Source of the DNA: Ruegeria sp. TM1040
GTDB lineage: Bacteria > Pseudomonadota > Alphaproteobacteria > Rhodobacterales > Rhodobacteraceae
Direction of reading: 5' to 3'
Length of the DNA: 64,000 bases
Assembly (NCBI RefSeq): GCF_000014065.1
Contig: NC_008044.1
Location: forward strand, 147,501 to 211,500
Position 1 is the first letter of the stretch; every line of letters begins with the position of its first letter. The notes beneath the pieces were generated by a model, which ran no database searches, was not told where the DNA came from, and saw nothing but the letters and a program-made list of their open reading frames with translations. A program made the translations under genes and the position numbers. Shown here one piece after another: positions 42,192 to 51,167 of the stretch.

Positions 42192-44249
42192 ATGTACCGC
42201 TTGCTGGATTGCATCACGCAAGAACATGATTACGCGTTTGTCGCGGTTGCGGCTCTGATCTGCGTGATCGGGTCGCTTTTGTCGGTTCATATGTCCGGGC
42301 GGCTGACTGAATGGACCGGCAAGCGAAAGATCGTGCAGCTCCCCCTGGCTGGCCTGGTGACGGGCGCGACGATCTGGTCCACGCATTTCATTGCTATGAC
42401 AGCCTATGACCCGGGGTATGAACATGGCTATGAGCCTGTGTTGACGGCCACATCGCTCTTTGTGGGGGTGATCGGCTCTTTTGCGGCGAATGCGAGTCTG
42501 GCCTTTGTACCCGGTCGCGGGGCGCCGGTGCTGGCGGGCGGCCTGTTTGGCCTGACGGTATCGGCCATGCATTACACCGGAATGCAGGCCTATCTGGTGC
42601 CGGGTACGCTGTATTGGAATACCGGTGCGGTTGCGGCCTCGGTGCTTTTGGGCGTCGGGCTTGGCGCGTTGAGCTATGTGCTGATGGCGCGCCCGATGCG
42701 GGGCATTGTGGGGCGACTGGGACCGGCGCTGGTAATGGTGTTGGCGATTTGCCTCATGCATTTCACCGGCATGAGCGCGATTGAGGTCCTGTTTGATGTC
42801 GCGGTGGATGTACCGCCCAAGACCATTTCCGACAACGCCATGGCCCTGCTGGTTTTTGCGGTGACGGCAATCATTTTGCTGATCGCCATGGCCTCTGCGA
42901 GCATCGAGGTGAACATGGAGGATGATGCCCGCGATCAACTCAACCACGCCGCCACCCATGACCCGCTGACAGGCATGCCCAACCGCATGTGGCTCACCCG
43001 GAAGCTCGACGCGCTGAAGATCCGGCTCGACGAGAACGAGACCAGGCGCTGCGCGATCATGACCATCGATCTCAACCTCTTTAAGGAGGTGAACGATGTG
43101 TACGGACACAGTGCCGGCGATGCCGTTCTGCGGTGTGTGGCGTTGCGGATGATGCAGCATGAGGGTGAGGGCGAATGTGTCACGCGCGTAGGCGGGGACG
43201 AGTTTGTGGCGATCAAAGAGGGTTTTCGCCGGATGGAGGAGGTGCTGAGCTTTGCCGAGCGTCTCCACGCAGCCATTGTCGAGCCGGTCGACTTGGAGGA
43301 TGTCTCTCTGCGGGTGGGGGCTTCGATCGGGATTGCGACAACCATGGATGACGGCCGCGACCCTGCGGATCTGCTCCACAAGTCGGATGTGGCGATGTAT
43401 CGCGCCAAGTCGGATCCAGACACGCCGATTTGTCGGTTCAATGCGGAGATGGACCGCCGCAGTCGTGAAAAGACCCAGATTGTGCATGACCTGCGTCTGG
43501 CGGTGGACAACGACGAGTTCGAGCTGGTGTATCAGCTGCAAAATGCGCTCGACACGATGGAGCCGGTTGGATTTGAGGTGCTGTTGCGCTGGAACCATCC
43601 AAAACGCGGGCGGGTGTCGCCGGATGTTTTTATTCCGATCGCCGAGGAAACAGGCCTGATTCGAGACATCGGTCATTGGGTCTTGCGCGAAGCCTGCCGA
43701 GAAGCCTCACTCTGGCGCCGTCCTTTCAGTGTGGCGATCAACGTGGCGCCGCAACAGCTGGTTCAGCCCTCGTTTGTCGAGGATGTGATGGACATCCTGA
43801 TGGAAACGGGCCTGGATCCCGCCCGTCTTGAACTCGAAGTCACCGAAGCCAGCATCATCGACGATCAGGCCCATACCTTGAAGGTGATGCATAAGCTGAA
43901 ATCGATCGGCATTCGTATTGCGATGGATGATTTCGGCACGGGTTACTCTTCGCTTGCGACGCTTCAGGCGTTCCCGTTTGACAAGATCAAGATCGACCGC
44001 AGTTTTGTGCAGGATGTTCACAAGGACGCGCAGCGTGCTGCGATTGTGCGCTCGACACTGCTCTTGGGCGCGGCGTTGGATATTCCAGTGCTGGCTGAAG
44101 GGGTCGAAGTGGAAGACGAGTTGCGCTTTCTGCGCGCGGAGAGCTGCTCGTCGGTTCAGGGCTTTTATTTTGGCAAACCGATGCCACGCGATGATATGCG
44201 CGCGATCGCCTGCCGGGATGATGGTGAGGCGGACGTCGGTGTCGCCTGA
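42192..44249 (+). CDS. MHYT-GGDEF-EAL membrane protein for cyclic-di-GMP turnover
   Basis: A 685-residue inner-membrane protein. Residues about 15-240 form a seven-helix MHYT sensor with motifs THFIAM, AMHYTGM and LMHFTGM, thought to bind copper or sense a gas. A GGDEF domain follows with intact RVGGDEF at 332-338. The EAL domain has FEVLLRW (E462), MDDFGTGYSSL and AEGVE, so catalytic acids remain although the motif reads EVL. It may both make and degrade c-di-GMP. It once lay about 15 bases from the convergent dnaE2; an IS now separates them. Confidence 0.95.
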   Translation: MYRLLDCITQEHDYAFVAVAALICVIGSLLSVHMSGRLTEWTGKRKIVQLPLAGLVTGATIWSTHFIAMTAYDPGYEHGYEPVLTATSLFVGVIGSFAANASLAFVPGRGAPVLAGGLFGLTVSAMHYTGMQAYLVPGTLYWNTGAVAASVLLGVGLGALSYVLMARPMRGIVGRLGPALVMVLAICLMHFTGMSAIEVLFDVAVDVPPKTISDNAMALLVFAVTAIILLIAMASASIEVNMEDDARDQLNHAATHDPLTGMPNRMWLTRKLDALKIRLDENETRRCAIMTIDLNLFKEVNDVYGHSAGDAVLRCVALRMMQHEGEGECVTRVGGDEFVAIKEGFRRMEEVLSFAERLHAAIVEPVDLEDVSLRVGASIGIATTMDDGRDPADLLHKSDVAMYRAKSDPDTPICRFNAEMDRRSREKTQIVHDLRLAVDNDEFELVYQLQNALDTMEPVGFEVLLRWNHPKRGRVSPDVFIPIAEETGLIRDIGHWVLREACREASLWRRPFSVAINVAPQQLVQPSFVEDVMDILMETGLDPARLELEVTEASIIDDQAHTLKVMHKLKSIGIRIAMDDFGTGYSSLATLQAFPFDKIKIDRSFVQDVHKDAQRAAIVRSTLLLGAALDIPVLAEGVEVEDELRFLRAESCSSVQGFYFGKPMPRDDMRAIACRDDGEADVGVA

Positions 44250-44359
44250 TGGGGCGGCAGCCTAGGGTCAGGACCCATTGATTTCCGTCCAGCGGCATGA
44301 TTCACGGTTCGAAAACGAGCGTTGAACATGTCTGATCTTTCTGGCTTACGGACGCGCAG

Positions 44360-44674
44360 ATGGCGCGTCTCAAGCCCTTCTTTCCGAAGTCTCATGGCAG
44401 ACCCCGCGTCGATGACCGGCGCGTATTGAGCGGGATTATCTTCATTAATCGTAATGGGTTGAGATGGTGCGACGCCCCTTCGGCCTATGGCCCGCACAAG
44501 ACCCTCTATAACCGTTGGAAGCGGTGGAACGACAAGGGCATCTTCGCCCAGATGATGGCGGGCCTGGCTGCCGAGCACGGCGAAGAGAAGACCGTGATGA
44601 TCGACGCCACCTACCTGAAGGCCCACCGTACTGCGACCAGTTTGGGCGTCAAAAAAGGGGGCGTGGACGCCTGA
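44360..44674 (+). CDS. IS5-family transposase, N-terminal frame (orfA), start region damaged
   Basis: A 104-residue frame holding the DNA-binding DUF4096-like part (KSHGRPRVDDRRVLSGIIF) and the first catalytic acid region (VMIDATYLKAHRTA). It ends with a short out-of-frame tail after the run AAAAAAG at 44651-44657, where a -1 shift leads into orfB. The family's usual ATG (44328, MSDL...) is one base out of frame with this ORF, as if one T was lost near 44340. Translation must therefore start at 44360 and would lack about 11 residues. Confidence 0.85.
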   Translation: MARLKPFFPKSHGRPRVDDRRVLSGIIFINRNGLRWCDAPSAYGPHKTLYNRWKRWNDKGIFAQMMAGLAAEHGEEKTVMIDATYLKAHRTATSLGVKKGGVDA

Positions 44675-45084
44675 TCGGCCGCACCAAGGACGGCATGACC
44701 ACCAAGTTGCATGCCATCTGCGACAGTCGGGGACGTCCACTCAACCTGTTCGTCACCGCCGGTCAGGTCAGCGACTACAACGGTGCACGAGCATTGCTGA
44801 GCAGCCTACCGGATGTCGAGTGGCTACTCGGGGACCGCGGATATGATGCCGACTGGTTCCGGGAAGCGTTGAACGACAAAGGGATACGCGCCTGCATCCC
44901 TGGACGGAAGCAACGGAAGAAACCGGTAAAGTACGACAAGCGCCGCTACAGGAGGCGCAACCGGATCGAGATCATGTTCGGCAGGTTGAAGGATTGGCGG
45001 CGTATCGCAACGCGATACGACAGATGCCCAAAGGTCTTCCTGTCAGCCATCGCCCTCGCAGCACTCGTCATTTACTGGCTATGA
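44515..45084 (+). CDS. IS5-family transposase, C-terminal frame (orfB)
   Basis: The coding part runs from the slippery site near 44657 to 45084; upstream bases of this frame overlap orfA and are not used. It carries the DDE core: LLGDRGYDADWF with the second Asp and RRRNRIEIMFGRLKDWRRIATRYD with the catalytic Glu region. It is expressed as an orfA-orfB fusion by -1 frameshifting in active members. All residues visible look intact. Confidence 0.87.
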   Translation: MEAVERQGHLRPDDGGPGCRARRREDRDDRRHLPEGPPYCDQFGRQKRGRGRLIGRTKDGMTTKLHAICDSRGRPLNLFVTAGQVSDYNGARALLSSLPDVEWLLGDRGYDADWFREALNDKGIRACIPGRKQRKKPVKYDKRRYRRRNRIEIMFGRLKDWRRIATRYDRCPKVFLSAIALAALVIYWL

Positions 45085-45093
45085 GTCCTGACC

Positions 45094-48000
45094 CTAGTGA
45101 AAATCCCGGCTTGGAAACAGGCGCTTGGCCTGTTCGCGTGGATGGCGCGCGCTTGTGGTGGCCTGTCTGGGGCGGGGGGCGTCATCGGCCTGCGGTTGGG
45201 TGATCCCCACGGCCTCGTCCAGCGGGTGCCCAAGGTCGGAGAGCCGGTGCGACATATCGGTGATCTCCTGGGCGATCAGATGCACGACGATCCCTTCGCG
45301 TTGCAGATATCCGCGCACCTGCAGCAGCCGCCCTCCCATGACGATGCGGCGATATTGTTCATAAATCTTGGGCCAGACGACCACATTGCTGACCCCGGTT
45401 TCATCCTCCAGCGTCAGAAAGATGACACCCGATGCCGTGCCGGGGCGCTGGCGTGTGATCACCAGCCCGCAGACCGTGTGCCGCCCCAATGGCGCGTCCA
45501 GAAGCGCGGCATGCGGGGTGAGGCCCGGCAGCGCGGGGCGCAGCAATTCCATCGGATGTGCGCGCAGTGTCAGCCGGGTGGAGATGTAATCCTCCACGAC
45601 CTCTTCGCCCAGATGCATGACGGGCAGGTCTACGGCAGGCTCTGAAATGCTCTCGCCATCAATCGGGTCGTCAAACAGAGGCAACGGCTTGGCGCTGCGG
45701 ATTGCCTTGACCTGCCACAGGGCGTCGCGGCGTGTAAGCCCCATGTCGGAAAACGCATCCGCCTCGGCGAGCCGGGTCAGGACATCCGGGCGCAGGCCAG
45801 CGCGCAGCCACAGCGATTCTGGGTCGGGATAGCCATTGCCGCGCGCGGCGGTGATCCAGCCTGCGTCCTCCTCGCGAAACCCTTTGATTTGGCGAAACCC
45901 CAGTCGCAGGGCCAGCGCCCCATCCGGGCGACGCTCCAGCTGGTTATCCCAATCCGACGCATTGACGCAGATCGGCCGGATCTCGACGCCGTGTTCGCGC
46001 GCATCGCGTACGATCTGGGCCGGGGCATAGAACCCCATCGGCTGTGAGTTCAAAAGCGCGCAGGCAAAGACCGCCGGATGGTGGCATTTGAGCCAGGCCG
46101 AAACATAGGCCAGCATGGCAAAGGCGGCTGCGTGACTTTCGGGAAAGCCATAATCGGCAAAGCCCTCGATCTGAGAAAAGCAGCGCGCGGCGACCTCCTG
46201 GCTGTAGCCTTTGTCGAGCATGCCGTTGATGAACTTGTCGCGAAAGGTGCCAATGGTGCCCATGCGCCGAAAGGACGCCAGCGAACGACGCAGGTGGTCG
46301 GCTTCTTCGGGGGTGAAGCCCGCACCGACCACGGCAATCTGCATGGCCTGTTCCTGAAACAGAGGCACGCCCAAGGTGCGTTTGGTGACCTGTTCAAGCT
46401 CCGGGCCAAAGGGTTCGGGCTCCTCGAGGCCATTGCGGCGGCGGATATAGGGCTGGACCATATCGCCCTGAATGGGGCCGGGGCGCACGATCGCCACCTC
46501 GATCACCAGATCATAAAACTCGCGCGGCTGCATGCGGGGCAGAAAGTTCATCTGTGCCCGGCTCTCCACCTGAAAGACCCCGACCGCATCCGCGCGGCAT
46601 AGCATGGCATAGGTCTTGGCATCCTCCTGAGGAACGGTGCCGATAGAAAGGGTCTCTCCCTCATGCGCCTTGAGCAGGGCAAAGGATTTTTGCAGGCAGG
46701 TGAGCATGCCCAGCGACAGCACGTCGACTTTCAGGATGCCAAGCGCGTCGATGTCGTCCTTGTCCCACTCGATCACGGTGCGGTCTTCCATCGCGGCGTT
46801 TTCAATCGGGGCCAGCTCATCCAGGCGGCCCTTGGTGATGACAAAACCGCCGACGTGCTGGGACAGATGCCGGGGAAAGCCGATGATCTCTCCGATCAAC
46901 CGGATGGTCTGCATCAGGCGGCGGTCCTGAATGTCGAGGCCAAGCTCTTCGATGCGTTTGAGATCAACGCCGCCGTTGCTCATGCCCCAGATCTGGCCCG
47001 ACAGGCCTGCGGTGACGTCCTGAGAGAGACCCATGACCTTGCCCACCTCGCGGATGGCGGCGCGCGAGCGGAAATGGATCACGGTGGCACAAAGCCCCGC
47101 CCGGTCGCGGCCGTACTTCTGGTAGATCCATTGGATCACCTCCTCGCGGCGTTCATGCTCGAAATCCACGTCGATGTCCGGCGGCTCGCCCCGGTATCGC
47201 GAGACAAAGCGTTCAAACACCATGGTGATCATGTCGGGGCTGACGTCGGTGATGCCAAGCAGGTAACACAGGATCGAATTCGCTGCCGAGCCACGCCCCT
47301 GGCAGAGGATGTTCTGCGATTTGGCGTATTGCACGATGTCATGCACGGTCAGGAAATAGGCGGCAAAGCCCAGTTCCGCGACGAGTTTCAGTTCCTTGTC
47401 CATGAGGACGACGGCTTTTTGCGTGGGGCCGTCGGGATAGCGCCTCCTGAGCCCCTCTGCCGCCAGCCGCTCAAGCCGCGCCTGCGGTGTCTCACCATCG
47501 ACGATCTCATGCGGGTAGTCATACGACAGCTCACCGAGATCGAAGCTGCATTTGTCCGCGATCTCCAGCGTGCGGCGTAGGGCGGCGGGGTGGGCCTGAA
47601 AGAGCCGGGCCATGTCTGCACCCGCCTTGAGGCGGCGTTCAGAGTTCGGCAGGGCGCGGCTGCCGATTTCATCAATGGTGATATGTTCGCGCATGCAGGT
47701 CAGCACATCCGCCAGCGGTCTGCGGCTGGCGCGGTGCATCAGCACATCCCCGACCGCCACCATTGGTGCGCTTGTGATCTGCGCGGCATGAGCGCAGGCC
47801 GCCAGATAGGCCTGATCGCTGCCATCGTACCGGGGCGCTGCGCCTAGAAACACATAATGCGGAAAACATTGCTGCATCCGGCGGATTTCGGGAATGGCGG
47901 TTTTCAGATCCGATTGTGGCAGCGCAATCAGACTCATGCCCCGGCAGGCCGCCATCAGATCTCTGGCGTCCAGATGACATTCGCCCTTGGGCGCGCGTCG

Positions 48001-48474
48001 TTTGCCAAGCGTCAAAAGGCGGGTCAGGCGCGCGTAAGCAGCCCGATCGCGAGGCAGGGCAATCCAGTCGGTCTGGCTGTCGCGCAGCACCAGACGGCAG
48101 CCGACAATCAGCTTGGGCAGGGTCGGGGCCGCAGGCGGCTCAAGCGGCGCGGAGGTGTCGATCTTCTGGCGCGAAGAGGGATCAACGCGCTGGTGCGAGC
48201 GGATCTGGATACCCGCCTCTGCCTCACGCCGCAGCTCTTTCAGGGCGCTCCAGGCGCGCACCACCCCGGCCAATGAGTTGCGATCCGTTATGGCGATAGC
48301 GGCAAGCCCGAGTTCCGCGGCGCGTGTCACCAGTTCCTCGGGATGAGAAGCCCCGGTCAGAAAGGTGAAGTTGCTGGTCACGCAGAGCTCGGCATAACCG
48401 GGCCCCGCGTGCGGGGGGCTCAGGCGCGCGGTGCTGAAGGTCTCGACCGGGCGGTGGGTTCGGTTGGGCTCCAT
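45094..48474 (-). CDS. dnaE2: Error-prone DNA polymerase DnaE2 (ImuC)
   Basis: A 1126-residue C-family polymerase alpha-type subunit for SOS-induced translesion synthesis. The PHP domain opens with YAELCVTSNFTFLTGASHPEE, the polymerase aspartates are in PPDIDVDFEHERREE, and a tandem HhH and OB domain follow. The C-terminus KRLFPSRDFH is the natural family end. The stop TAG is formed by the IS target TA plus the first base of the IS. The start at 48474 shares a base with the imuB stop (TGATG). Part of the imuA-imuB-dnaE2 cassette. Confidence 0.96.
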   Translation of the reverse strand: MEPNRTHRPVETFSTARLSPPHAGPGYAELCVTSNFTFLTGASHPEELVTRAAELGLAAIAITDRNSLAGVVRAWSALKELRREAEAGIQIRSHQRVDPSSRQKIDTSAPLEPPAAPTLPKLIVGCRLVLRDSQTDWIALPRDRAAYARLTRLLTLGKRRAPKGECHLDARDLMAACRGMSLIALPQSDLKTAIPEIRRMQQCFPHYVFLGAAPRYDGSDQAYLAACAHAAQITSAPMVAVGDVLMHRASRRPLADVLTCMREHITIDEIGSRALPNSERRLKAGADMARLFQAHPAALRRTLEIADKCSFDLGELSYDYPHEIVDGETPQARLERLAAEGLRRRYPDGPTQKAVVLMDKELKLVAELGFAAYFLTVHDIVQYAKSQNILCQGRGSAANSILCYLLGITDVSPDMITMVFERFVSRYRGEPPDIDVDFEHERREEVIQWIYQKYGRDRAGLCATVIHFRSRAAIREVGKVMGLSQDVTAGLSGQIWGMSNGGVDLKRIEELGLDIQDRRLMQTIRLIGEIIGFPRHLSQHVGGFVITKGRLDELAPIENAAMEDRTVIEWDKDDIDALGILKVDVLSLGMLTCLQKSFALLKAHEGETLSIGTVPQEDAKTYAMLCRADAVGVFQVESRAQMNFLPRMQPREFYDLVIEVAIVRPGPIQGDMVQPYIRRRNGLEEPEPFGPELEQVTKRTLGVPLFQEQAMQIAVVGAGFTPEEADHLRRSLASFRRMGTIGTFRDKFINGMLDKGYSQEVAARCFSQIEGFADYGFPESHAAAFAMLAYVSAWLKCHHPAVFACALLNSQPMGFYAPAQIVRDAREHGVEIRPICVNASDWDNQLERRPDGALALRLGFRQIKGFREEDAGWITAARGNGYPDPESLWLRAGLRPDVLTRLAEADAFSDMGLTRRDALWQVKAIRSAKPLPLFDDPIDGESISEPAVDLPVMHLGEEVVEDYISTRLTLRAHPMELLRPALPGLTPHAALLDAPLGRHTVCGLVITRQRPGTASGVIFLTLEDETGVSNVVVWPKIYEQYRRIVMGGRLLQVRGYLQREGIVVHLIAQEITDMSHRLSDLGHPLDEAVGITQPQADDAPRPRQATTSARHPREQAKRLFPSRDFH

Positions 48475-49952
48475 CAGGCGAACTCCCCTTGCACGAACCA
48501 GCTTGGGGCTTGGGGCGTGAAAAACAGCCAGAGCCTGCGCCCTTCTTGGGTCTCCACCCGCCAATAGTCGCGCAGCCCGCTGCGCCAGGCCTCGTCCTCC
48601 ATCCACCACTCTGGGCAGATCCGTTCGGGACCGATGGCGCGACCGGTGGTCAACGCCATGCGCCGCCAGCGAAACCGTTGCGGGGGGCGCGGGGTGCGTC
48701 CGGCGATGGGTTCGGGGGCAAACAGCAGCAGCGGGCGCGGGCGCGGCAGGGTCCAATGAGGTGCGGGGTCTGAGTAGGCGGCGGGCGAGATGATAAAGCT
48801 GCGCTCCGGGATGTGGCTGTCGGCGGGCAGGAACCGCTGGATGTTCTCCAGCCCCACCCGTGTGCCGAGGCGCGAGATCAGGTCTTCGAGCTTGTCCTTG
48901 CGCGCCGCCGAGACGTGAGTGAGCTGGCGTGCGGGCAGGGGTTCCACCACGGTGGCCTCAAGGCGCAAACGTTCGATGCCGAAACCGGCGTCCAGATCCT
49001 TTAGCCCGCGCTCGAACAGCGGCAGGATGCGATGGGCGTCATGCAAGGGGCGCGCGAGGCGCAGCTCGATTTGCTGGCTGTCGCGGTCCACGCGCCCCAG
49101 CGTCACGCAGAGCCGGCGCGCGCCGACCTCCTGCGCCTGTAGCTTTGGGCAGAGCTGCTCCAGCAGACGCCGGATGCCCGCCATGACATCCCCGACCAGC
49201 CCGATGGGCTCGGGCAGGGTCAGGCGCACGCCGTAATGGGGCGGCTCGGCTTGCGGGCTGATCTCCTCGGGCTGATTTCCAAGGGCCTGATCCAGTCGCA
49301 TCAGCGCCGTGGGGCCAAAGCGGCGCGTGAGCGGCGCGCGCGGCGTGGTGGCCAGCTCGCGGATCGTGCGGATTCCCAGACGCTGCAGGGCAACCGAGGT
49401 GTTGGTGTCCAGTCGCAGCGCCGCCACGGGCAAGGGGGCGAGCGCCTCCAGCATGTCACCAGCAGGGGCGATCCCCTCGCCGTGATGAGCCAGTGCCCAG
49501 GCCGCCCCACGGGTATTGCCCAACCCGATCCGTACTGTCATTCCGGCGCGTGCCAGCCGCCGACGCATCTGCGTCAGCATCGCCTCTTCGCCGCCGAACA
49601 GATGCGTGGAACCGGTGACATCGAGCACCAATCCGTCATCGCCCTCAAGCCCAACCCAGGGGCAATAGCGCGTGGCCCAGCGGCGCAGTCCCTGCAAGAA
49701 TCGCTGGTCCTCTGGGGGGTGCGCCACCTGGCTGCGCAGATCCGGGCAAAAGGCGCGCGCGTCAGAATAGGTCATCCCTTTATGAAGTCCCTGTGCCTCG
49801 GCGGTGGCGTTGAGGCAATGAATCCGGTTGGCATTGTTTTCCTTGAGGGTCAGGACAAAGGGGCCATCATTTGGATTCAGCCGTAACGCCCGGTCACTTG
49901 CCAGCCGGGGAAACCATAGCGAGACGACGCGACGCTCTATCCCATCGAACAT
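48474..49952 (-). CDS. imuB: ImuB, Y-family polymerase-like mutagenesis factor
   Basis: A 492-residue Y-family-like protein that lacks polymerase activity and bridges DnaE2 to the beta clamp. The position of the first catalytic Asp of active Y-family enzymes reads SLWFPRLASDRAL, so the acid is lost as expected for ImuB. DDGLVLDVTGSTHLFGGE and RLGIRTIRELA (HhH) are present. The start at 49952 was chosen because the ImuB-like sequence begins there; it overlaps imuA by 59 bases. A frame extension to 50015 is possible. Confidence 0.92.
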   Translation of the reverse strand: MFDGIERRVVSLWFPRLASDRALRLNPNDGPFVLTLKENNANRIHCLNATAEAQGLHKGMTYSDARAFCPDLRSQVAHPPEDQRFLQGLRRWATRYCPWVGLEGDDGLVLDVTGSTHLFGGEEAMLTQMRRRLARAGMTVRIGLGNTRGAAWALAHHGEGIAPAGDMLEALAPLPVAALRLDTNTSVALQRLGIRTIRELATTPRAPLTRRFGPTALMRLDQALGNQPEEISPQAEPPHYGVRLTLPEPIGLVGDVMAGIRRLLEQLCPKLQAQEVGARRLCVTLGRVDRDSQQIELRLARPLHDAHRILPLFERGLKDLDAGFGIERLRLEATVVEPLPARQLTHVSAARKDKLEDLISRLGTRVGLENIQRFLPADSHIPERSFIISPAAYSDPAPHWTLPRPRPLLLFAPEPIAGRTPRPPQRFRWRRMALTTGRAIGPERICPEWWMEDEAWRSGLRDYWRVETQEGRRLWLFFTPQAPSWFVQGEFA

Positions 49953-50481
49953 ACCAGACACCCAATGTTCCCGATTTGTTCTTAATAAGCTCCCACCGTT
50001 GGAGAGTCGAGTCATCGGGCGAAGGCGAGGGTCGATTTAGCGAGGTCTCGGCGGCGTCAAAATGAGGGCTACAGCGCCAGCGGGTTTCAGCGGCATTGCT
50101 GCCCATGCCCTCTGGGATCAGGGCCAGCCCGATGGATTTCCCTTCCTTTGCGGCCAGTTGCAGGCGCCGCCCTTCGGTCAGGCCAAGGGGTTTGGTGAGG
50201 CTCACCACAACGAGCGCCACTGCGCCAGAGCGCAGCGCCTCTTCGGTGGCGGCAAGGGCGTCGATCTGGCTGGGCGCATTGCACAAGAGCAGATCGGCTG
50301 GGTTGATGAACTCCGCGAATCCATCCGGGTTGATTCGTGCGGCTTCCCAGGTTTCGCGCACCCAGAGCACCTGCCCGCCGCGCGCAGCTGCCAGCGCGAA
50401 AGCAAAGCTATAGGCCCCTGCGCCGCAGACCTCATGGGCGCGGCCTTCAACAAGGGGAAAGGGGAGGGGGGCGTTGGCCAT
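49894..50481 (-). CDS. imuA: ImuA, RecA-like accessory mutagenesis protein
   Basis: A 195-residue protein of the ImuA/SulA-like group, the first gene of the SOS mutagenesis cassette. Typical features are HEVCGAGAYSFAFALAAARGGQVLWVRE, LATEEALRSGAVALVVV-type core and the C-terminal LIKNKSGTLGVWYVRWD. No Walker A lysine motif is evident. It is thought to bind RecA and ImuB. It overlaps imuB. Confidence 0.87.
   Translation of the reverse strand: MANAPLPFPLVEGRAHEVCGAGAYSFAFALAAARGGQVLWVRETWEAARINPDGFAEFINPADLLLCNAPSQIDALAATEEALRSGAVALVVVSLTKPLGLTEGRRLQLAAKEGKSIGLALIPEGMGSNAAETRWRCSPHFDAAETSLNRPSPSPDDSTLQRWELIKNKSGTLGVWYVRWDRASRRLAMVSPAGK
49967..49981. promoter_or_regulatory. Perfect GTTC-N7-GTTC box inside the end of imuA
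   Basis: GTTC-CCGATTT-GTTC is an exact match to the alphaproteobacterial LexA box. It lies 15 bases upstream of the imuB ATG but inside the imuA reading frame (codons for KNKSGT). No box is seen upstream of imuA. It may be an internal SOS promoter, or chance: one to two such matches are expected in a window this size. Confidence 0.4.
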
Positions 50482-50555
50482 GGCGCATATTCAAGGCAAA
50501 GAAGGGGACAGGGTCAACACCCATACACTGCCTGCGCCGGATTGTCTCGCGCCTC

Positions 50556-51167
50556 TTAGGGGGCCAGCCCGGCGGCAATGGAACGGGCCGCGGTTTCAAT
50601 AAAGCGCCGCACCTCATCCGGCTCGGCGCCTGCCCGTACCCGCAGGCCCAGCGAATGCAGAACCGCCGCTGCCATCTCTGCGGCGGCCTGTCTTGCGGTC
50701 TCTGATGCACCCGGGGCGGTGTGGTCAAAAAGGCGGCGAAACTGCGCGTCGGTCTGCACCAGGCGCTGGGCCAGCCGGGCGCGAATCTCCGGGTGCGCGG
50801 GGGCCTCTGCGACAGCGGTCGAGAAAACCAGGCAGCCCTTCGCATGCGCCCCGCTATAGATCTCCAGCATGGCGGTGTAGATGATCCGCAACGCGTCCTC
50901 GGGCGTCGCGTCGCGGGGCACTTGTCGGTTCAGATCACTCTGCACGCGGATGACAAAATCATCCATCGCGCGCAGGAACATCTCTTCCTTGTTACCAAAG
51001 GCCGCATAGAGGCTGGGGCGGACGAGGCCGGTGGCCTTGGAGAGGTCATCCAGCGATGTAGCGGCATAGCCCTTCTCCCAGAACACGCTCAGGATGGTCT
51101 GGCGCACCACCTGTTCGTCGAACTTGCGCGGACGCCCCCGACCCCGTACCTGCCCCGCCTTGCTCAT
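50556..51167 (-). CDS. TetR-family transcriptional regulator
   Basis: A 203-residue repressor. A basic leader (GRGRPRKFDEQ) precedes the TetR helix-turn-helix (about 22-65, TSLDDLSKATGLVRPSLYAAFGNKEEMF), and the C-terminal half is a ligand-binding helical domain. The start at 51167 overlaps the HD-domain gene stop (ATGA), so the regulator is probably coupled to it and may control it. Ligand unknown. Confidence 0.92.
   Translation of the reverse strand: MSKAGQVRGRGRPRKFDEQVVRQTILSVFWEKGYAATSLDDLSKATGLVRPSLYAAFGNKEEMFLRAMDDFVIRVQSDLNRQVPRDATPEDALRIIYTAMLEIYSGAHAKGCLVFSTAVAEAPAHPEIRARLAQRLVQTDAQFRRLFDHTAPGASETARQAAAEMAAAVLHSLGLRVRAGAEPDEVRRFIETAARSIAAGLAP

Larger units (their letters stand above)
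44265..45094 (+). mobile_element. IS5-family (IS427-like) insertion sequence, 830 bp
   Basis: The terminal inverted repeats are GGGTCAGGACCCAT on the left and, inverted, GGGTCAGGACTCAT on the right (13 of 14 match). The dinucleotide TA flanks both ends (44263-44264 and 45095-45096), the target duplication expected for this group. The element encodes one transposase split over two frames joined at an AAAAAAG slippery site. It was inserted into a CTAG target spanning the dnaE2 stop codon and regenerates that stop. Confidence 0.93.

Noticed and set aside
42138-43676. A 512-residue minus-strand frame opposite the MHYT-GGDEF-EAL gene.
   Set aside because: Composition is His/Arg/Gln-rich as expected from antisense of a GC-rich gene, and the plus strand has intact catalytic motifs.
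48475-48756. A 94-residue N-terminal extension of DnaE2.
   Set aside because: It overlaps imuB in another frame and is Pro/Arg/His-rich; the conserved DnaE2 start is at 48474, joined to imuB as TGATG.
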